Both the position numbers and the translations under genes were made by a program. Below are positions 43,550 through 46,699 of a stretch of DNA of 46,699 bases, piece after piece (position 1 is the stretch's first letter; the number at the start of each line of letters is the position of its first letter). The DNA comes from Candidatus Pacearchaeota archaeon (GTDB taxonomy: Archaea; Nanobdellota; Nanobdellia; Pacearchaeales; GW2011-AR1). The stretch spans positions 1 through 46,699 of the forward strand of contig JAGVWZ010000013.1 in assembly GCA_018304045.1 (NCBI GenBank), given 5' to 3'. The notes below the pieces were generated by a model. That model saw only the letters and a list, made by a program, of their open reading frames with translations, was not told the origin of the DNA and ran no database searches.

Positions 43550-43621
43550 TGGGGAAGGCGTGAATCGAACACGCTACACCTACGTCTTCAGCGTAGTGCT
43601 CTCCCAATGAGCTACTCCCCC
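43550..43621 (-). tRNA. tRNA-Phe (GAA)
   Basis: On the minus strand: acceptor gggggag/cttcccc (one G-T pair), D-arm gctc-attggga-gagc, anticodon arm ctacg-ctgaaga-cgtag with anticodon GAA, T-arm gcgtg-ttcgatt-cacgc, discriminator A. No CCA is encoded and no intron is seen. A TATA-like tttaaataag lies about 25-30 nt upstream. Confidence 0.95.
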
Positions 43622-43774
43622 ATAAATTAATCAATAAATATTCTTATTTAAAGTTAATGTTAGCTAGGGTTTAAGTAAGAAGTATTAGTTTTATTGATAT
43701 AATTGGATTCATGGAAGTGAGCATGCAAACTATTTAAATTTGTACATTAATGATTATTAACAATAGATAAGAAA

Positions 43775-44149
43775 TCAATTTCTTTTAACAAGAACAGAAA
43801 TATCTCCAAGAGGGCTTGTTGTCTCAACATAACCTTTTTCCTTTAATTCAGTGCATAATCTTCCAGACATTAAATAATTCTGACCATCAAAAACAAGATT
43901 CTCATCACCCAATTGTCCATTAGAACCTACAACCCAAAATTGACCAAGGGGTTTTTCAGTTCCAAATCTTACAGCATCAGCTCTAACAGCACATTCCTGA
44001 GACAATAATTCTAATTCATTAGCTGTTAATTGAAATCTCATATTGTGCCTAAAGTCATGCCTATTATGGTGGGCAGCAGGATCTTCATATCTATCTGCCC
44101 TATGTGCTCCAATGCATTCTGGCCCTTCAAGATGAATTATTTCTACCAT
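43775..44149 (-). CDS. Hypothetical histidine-rich protein, 124 aa
   Basis: No family recognised. The N-terminal part is His/Asp-rich (HRADRYEDPAAHHNRHDFRHN), possibly metal-binding. I prefer the ATG at 44149 over the one at 44164: the TATA box (atatataaag, about 44170-44180) is about 26 nt before 44149, giving a leaderless start MVEIIHLEG. Confidence 0.55.
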   Translation of the reverse strand: MVEIIHLEGPECIGAHRADRYEDPAAHHNRHDFRHNMRFQLTANELELLSQECAVRADAVRFGTEKPLGQFWVVGSNGQLGDENLVFDGQNYLMSGRLCTELKEKGYVETTSPLGDISVLVKRN

Positions 44150-44250
44150 TATTTCAATAAGCATTTACTCTTTATATATGTTATCATTTAATAGTTACAA
44201 CAAGATAGAAAAAACACAAACCTTAAAAACTCTTAAATCCTATAGATTTT

Positions 44251-44692
44251 GTGAGTGAGATAGTCAACCACGGGATCTGCTATTAGATTAGCAAGTTCTG
44301 AATAACATGAGAACTGATTCTGAGGAAGGTCTGCCCATTAAAATAAAATCATTAGATGAAAGTCTAATTGCTGTGAAGCAAAGCTCCACTACAGAAACGA
44401 CACAGTCTTATCTGAGTAATGAACCATGCGGGAAACTTTGAAGATAAGAAGACCCTGTAAATCTTTTTAAGATTTTCAGGTCCTTCAAAATCCTCTGTGC
44501 AAACAAGATTTTGAAGTTGATGAAACGAGTGCCTTGATTGATGCAAGAGTAACATACGTACGCTCGCTTATAGGAAAGAAGTAATTCTTTACTATTCAGA
44601 GAATAGCAATATTCTCTGCAGTCAGATGTTGACACAAACTATTCCTTATTTGTTAAGGAAGTTTGACAAAAGGTGGCCTATTTCTCACTCAC
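44251..44692 (+). ncRNA. rnpB: RNase P RNA
   Basis: A 442-nt region whose ends form a perfect 9-bp helix (gtgagtgag / ctcactcac, P1). Near the 5' side is ctgaggaaggtctgccc (about 44319-44335), matching conserved region I (GAGGAAAGUC). Near the 3' side is gacaaaaggtggcctat (about 44664-44680), matching conserved region V (ACAnAAnnnGGCnUA); the two can form P4. acagaaac (about 44391) fits another conserved loop. A T-rich run follows at once as terminator. It is the catalytic RNA that matures tRNA 5' ends. Confidence 0.85.
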
Positions 44693-44965
44693 ATTTTTTA
44701 TATAATCTTAAGGAAATAGTAAATATTAATCTATTTGTAATTAAATAGGCTTGAAAAGTAAAAGAGTAGTAAATAATCTCATTTAAAATTAAGTTCAACA
44801 AATTTATCAGTCTTATTTAATCTCAAAGACACCATATCATATTACCTGATAACTTTATTGAATAAAATATTAATATTTCAAAAAATTATTTGGGCCGAAA
44901 TAGGCTATTTTTAAGAATAAATTCTTTATCAAAGAATTTATTTACTTATTATTGTTTAATAAACA
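44693..44965. other. Intergenic region with an 11-bp hairpin
   Basis: This 273-nt AT-rich gap holds no gene I can support. A perfect hairpin aataaattctt-tatc-aaagaatttatt is at about 44919-44944, just before the membrane protein gene; it could be an operator or leader structure. Confidence 0.4.
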
Positions 44966-45700
44966 ATGTTATCAATAATATATGATCTAATAATCTGGAT
45001 TTTTCTATGGTTTTTTGGATGGTTTGGATGGTATCTCATACCAAAACATAAAAGGGATTACATAAACAATTATTTGATAGTATCTCTATACTTTTGTGCA
45101 ATATCTCTAATATTAATTTATATTTTTAGAAATCCACTAGATACCTTAACGAAAAATCTATCTGTTTTTCCAGTAATAATATTAGCAGGATTTTTTGTCT
45201 TAAATTTTTTAACATTTTTTCTTTCCAACACTTTCCTAAGAAAACCAATTGAATTTATTGATAAATATTCCACAGTACATTATTTAAAAATGGACTATAG
45301 ATATCTATTGTCAAAATCTTTTGAAATATTTTTCCAACAAATATTGATAGTTTCCTTAGTATTATTATTACATGAAAATGGATTAAGTGTAACCTGGATA
45401 ACAATTATTTTTGTTTGTATGTTTGGATTTGGACATATACCTATGTTAAAACTTGGCGAGGGATTTTTTGGAACAATTATTTTCACAGCAGGAATATTTT
45501 CTGCATTTTTATTTCCCTACTTAATTTTAATATTTGAACATGGCTATATCTACACCTATATTTTACACTGGTTTTTCTATACAAATACAGGATTATTATT
45601 TTGGATTCTCAAATCCAAACCAGTTAAAGAAATAAAAGTCATTGCAGACGAAGAAATGAAAAAGGTAAAGAGGCGAATAAGGAAGGCAAACTCCTTTTAA
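44966..45700 (+). CDS. CPBP/CAAX-protease-like membrane protein
   Basis: A 244-aa protein with about seven membrane helices and a basic tail. The order SFEIFFQQ, FVCMFGFGHIPML, LHWFFYTNTG resembles the three motifs of CPBP glutamic intramembrane proteases (EExxxR, FxxxH, HxxxB). The first motif is degenerate: one Glu and no Arg. It may be an inactive or divergent member. Function unknown. Confidence 0.5.
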   Translation: MLSIIYDLIIWIFLWFFGWFGWYLIPKHKRDYINNYLIVSLYFCAISLILIYIFRNPLDTLTKNLSVFPVIILAGFFVLNFLTFFLSNTFLRKPIEFIDKYSTVHYLKMDYRYLLSKSFEIFFQQILIVSLVLLLHENGLSVTWITIIFVCMFGFGHIPMLKLGEGFFGTIIFTAGIFSAFLFPYLILIFEHGYIYTYILHWFFYTNTGLLFWILKSKPVKEIKVIADEEMKKVKRRIRKANSF

Positions 45701-45802
45701 GATTCCCAATATCTAATCAAAGAAATCGATAAGATATAAAGATAAAGCCTTTTCATTCACCTCTTTAGATTATTAAAATATTTTTGTTTATAAGTATTGT
45801 TG

Positions 45803-46297
45803 TTAAAAACTTCTATGAAATAATCTATCTATCGAATCGGTTTCAGCTATTTGTATGAATCCTTCTGTTGGAACCGGATAAAAATCATCACCAGACAAAC
45901 TTGAAGTTTGTTTTTTTATTCCTGATTCAAGTACTCTTGAAATAGGTATCCAAAACCAGGTTTTGTAATTGTAATCTTCATTAGAAATTACATACCAAAT
46001 ATTAAGATTAAATATTCTTTGAAGTGAAGAATATTTTTTAGTTTCTTTTCCATCAAGACAATAGTTTCTATAAATGGGATCTATTTTCTTATTTTTAACA
46101 TCTACAAATATAAACCCAAAATTAGGAAGTAAAACCATAAAGTCCGGTCTTTTTCCATAAGTTTCATTCTTAAATACTGATGAAAAACTTTCAGTATCTT
46201 GTTTTATATACATATAAGGAATATTATGATTATCAAGCCAATCTTTAAATCTTAATTCCGCTTCTTCACCTAACTTTTTTATGGAATTCTCTTCCAT
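45803..46297 (-). CDS. PD-(D/E)XK nuclease-like protein
   Basis: A 164-aa protein. LGEEAELRFKDWLDNH (8-23) is the typical N-terminal helix of restriction-endonuclease-like folds, followed by KRPDFMVLLPNFGFIFVDVKNKK, in which PD...DxK gives the catalytic residues. Possible roles include DNA repair or defence; no methylase or partner gene is adjacent. A leaderless-type promoter region (tttttatatttat) is upstream. Confidence 0.65.
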   Translation of the reverse strand: MEENSIKKLGEEAELRFKDWLDNHNIPYMYIKQDTESFSSVFKNETYGKRPDFMVLLPNFGFIFVDVKNKKIDPIYRNYCLDGKETKKYSSLQRIFNLNIWYVISNEDYNYKTWFWIPISRVLESGIKKQTSSLSGDDFYPVPTEGFIQIAETDSIDRLFHRSF

Positions 46298-46331
46298 TAA
46301 AAATATAAGAGATTGATTTTTTTATATTTAT

Positions 46332-46565
46332 CTATTCAATTGTTAATTCCAATCTGCCAGAATTTGCACGACCCATTCTAATTTCTTCATCCATTAATCC
46401 AGTAAATGCCCTCATTAATTGATTATATCCACTAATATTTGGAGTGTGTTCATTAAGTTCTATTCCTTCAATAACTGTGTGTCCGGGCATTTCAGTAGGA
46501 AGTCTTCCATTAGGATAATCATATTTTACATATCTTAAAGTTATTTTTTTCATTACCATTTTCAT
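46332..46565 (-). CDS. Hypothetical protein, 77 aa
   Basis: No family recognised. Small soluble protein (MKKITLRYVKYDYPNGRLP..., ending GRLELTIE). Two nearby Met codons leave the start uncertain by a few residues. TATA-like ttatttaaat is just upstream. Confidence 0.5.
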   Translation of the reverse strand: MKMVMKKITLRYVKYDYPNGRLPTEMPGHTVIEGIELNEHTPNISGYNQLMRAFTGLMDEEIRMGRANSGRLELTIE

Positions 46566-46602
46566 AAATAATATTATTTAAATTTATCTATTAGACTTAT
46601 CA

Positions 46603-46637
46603 TGTGTAGGACCAAGACATATGTTACATAGTCCTAC
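46603..46637. repeat. Inverted repeat near the right edge
   Basis: gtaggac (about 46604) and gtcctac (about 46630) can form a stem around about 20 nt that includes acatatgt. The region runs to the window edge without a recognisable gene, so its context is incomplete. Confidence 0.35.
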
Positions 46638-46699
46638 ATTTACAAATCATAATGTTTCTTATGCCTTCTATACTGAAAATAAACTACTAAAGGAGTTAA

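Noticed and set aside
44364-44635. Minus-strand ORFs in the rnpB region
   Set aside because: They lie wholly within the RNase P RNA and show no protein motif.

Overview
The window is strongly AT-rich and archaeal. It encodes the archaeal/eukaryotic-type ribosomal proteins L7Ae, S28e and L24e, the Kae1 tRNA-modification subunit, translation factor aIF2 gamma, a TrmB-family regulator, an archaeal-type pilin with a class III signal sequence, and an RNase P RNA of archaeal form. Many genes lack a Shine-Dalgarno site and sit 25-28 nt behind a TATA box, which is leaderless archaeal architecture. Short proteins, many orphan genes, a bacterial-type DNA gyrase, abundant toxin-antitoxin pieces and a diversity-generating retroelement (DGR) together suggest a DPANN archaeon of the Woesearchaeota/Pacearchaeota kind. 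The exact lineage is inference.

Layout. 1-1220: a HEPN/MNT-type toxin-antitoxin pair cut by the left edge. 1325-8822: mostly orphan leaderless genes plus an amidohydrolase, a lone antitoxin-like protein with a palindromic operator, adenylate kinase, an MBL-fold hydrolase overlapping a TIM-barrel protein, and a metallopeptidase-like protein with 18 consecutive Asn codons. 8830-11077: a DGR made of a variable protein gene, its variable repeat (VR), a template repeat (TR) and a reverse transcriptase (RT). All 14 VR/TR differences fall on template adenines. The RT reading frame is interrupted at a run of 11 G. 11108-12040: a DUF192-like gene and a tandem pair of 41-aa microproteins. 12089-16162: a membrane-anchored PHP/DUF3604-like protein, Kae1 and a UPF0489/arginase-like protein.

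16410-17867 is a ribosomal protein cluster (L7Ae, S28e, L24e) with two orphan genes inserted. 18059-24181 holds gyrB, a membrane protein, a 49-aa zinc ribbon and gyrA; gyrA carries a 392-aa HNH-type intein. 24277-31777 holds an ion channel, a RelE-type toxin-antitoxin pair, a TrmB-methyltransferase operon behind a palindrome, a secreted cyclophilin and orphans. 31798-33278 is the aIF2 gamma operon, followed by a DedA membrane protein and a 42-aa zinc protein behind a hairpin-rich leader.

35020-42568 is a cell-surface block on the minus strand: a pilin-like protein with structured RNA on both sides, and a two-gene operon encoding a 1660-aa secreted repeat protein and a 422-aa membrane-anchored partner. 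42612-43621 holds tRNA-Phe and a degenerate copy of its 3' end about 0.94 kb away, bracketing an HNH-membrane fusion gene, possibly a decayed integrated element. The right end carries RNase P RNA, a CAAX-protease-like membrane protein and a PD-(D/E)XK nuclease-like protein.

The main candidate for an undescribed system is the DGR with a possible on/off switch: a retroelement that diversifies a target protein, whose RT can be made only if the G tract is 10 (3n+1) long rather than 11.
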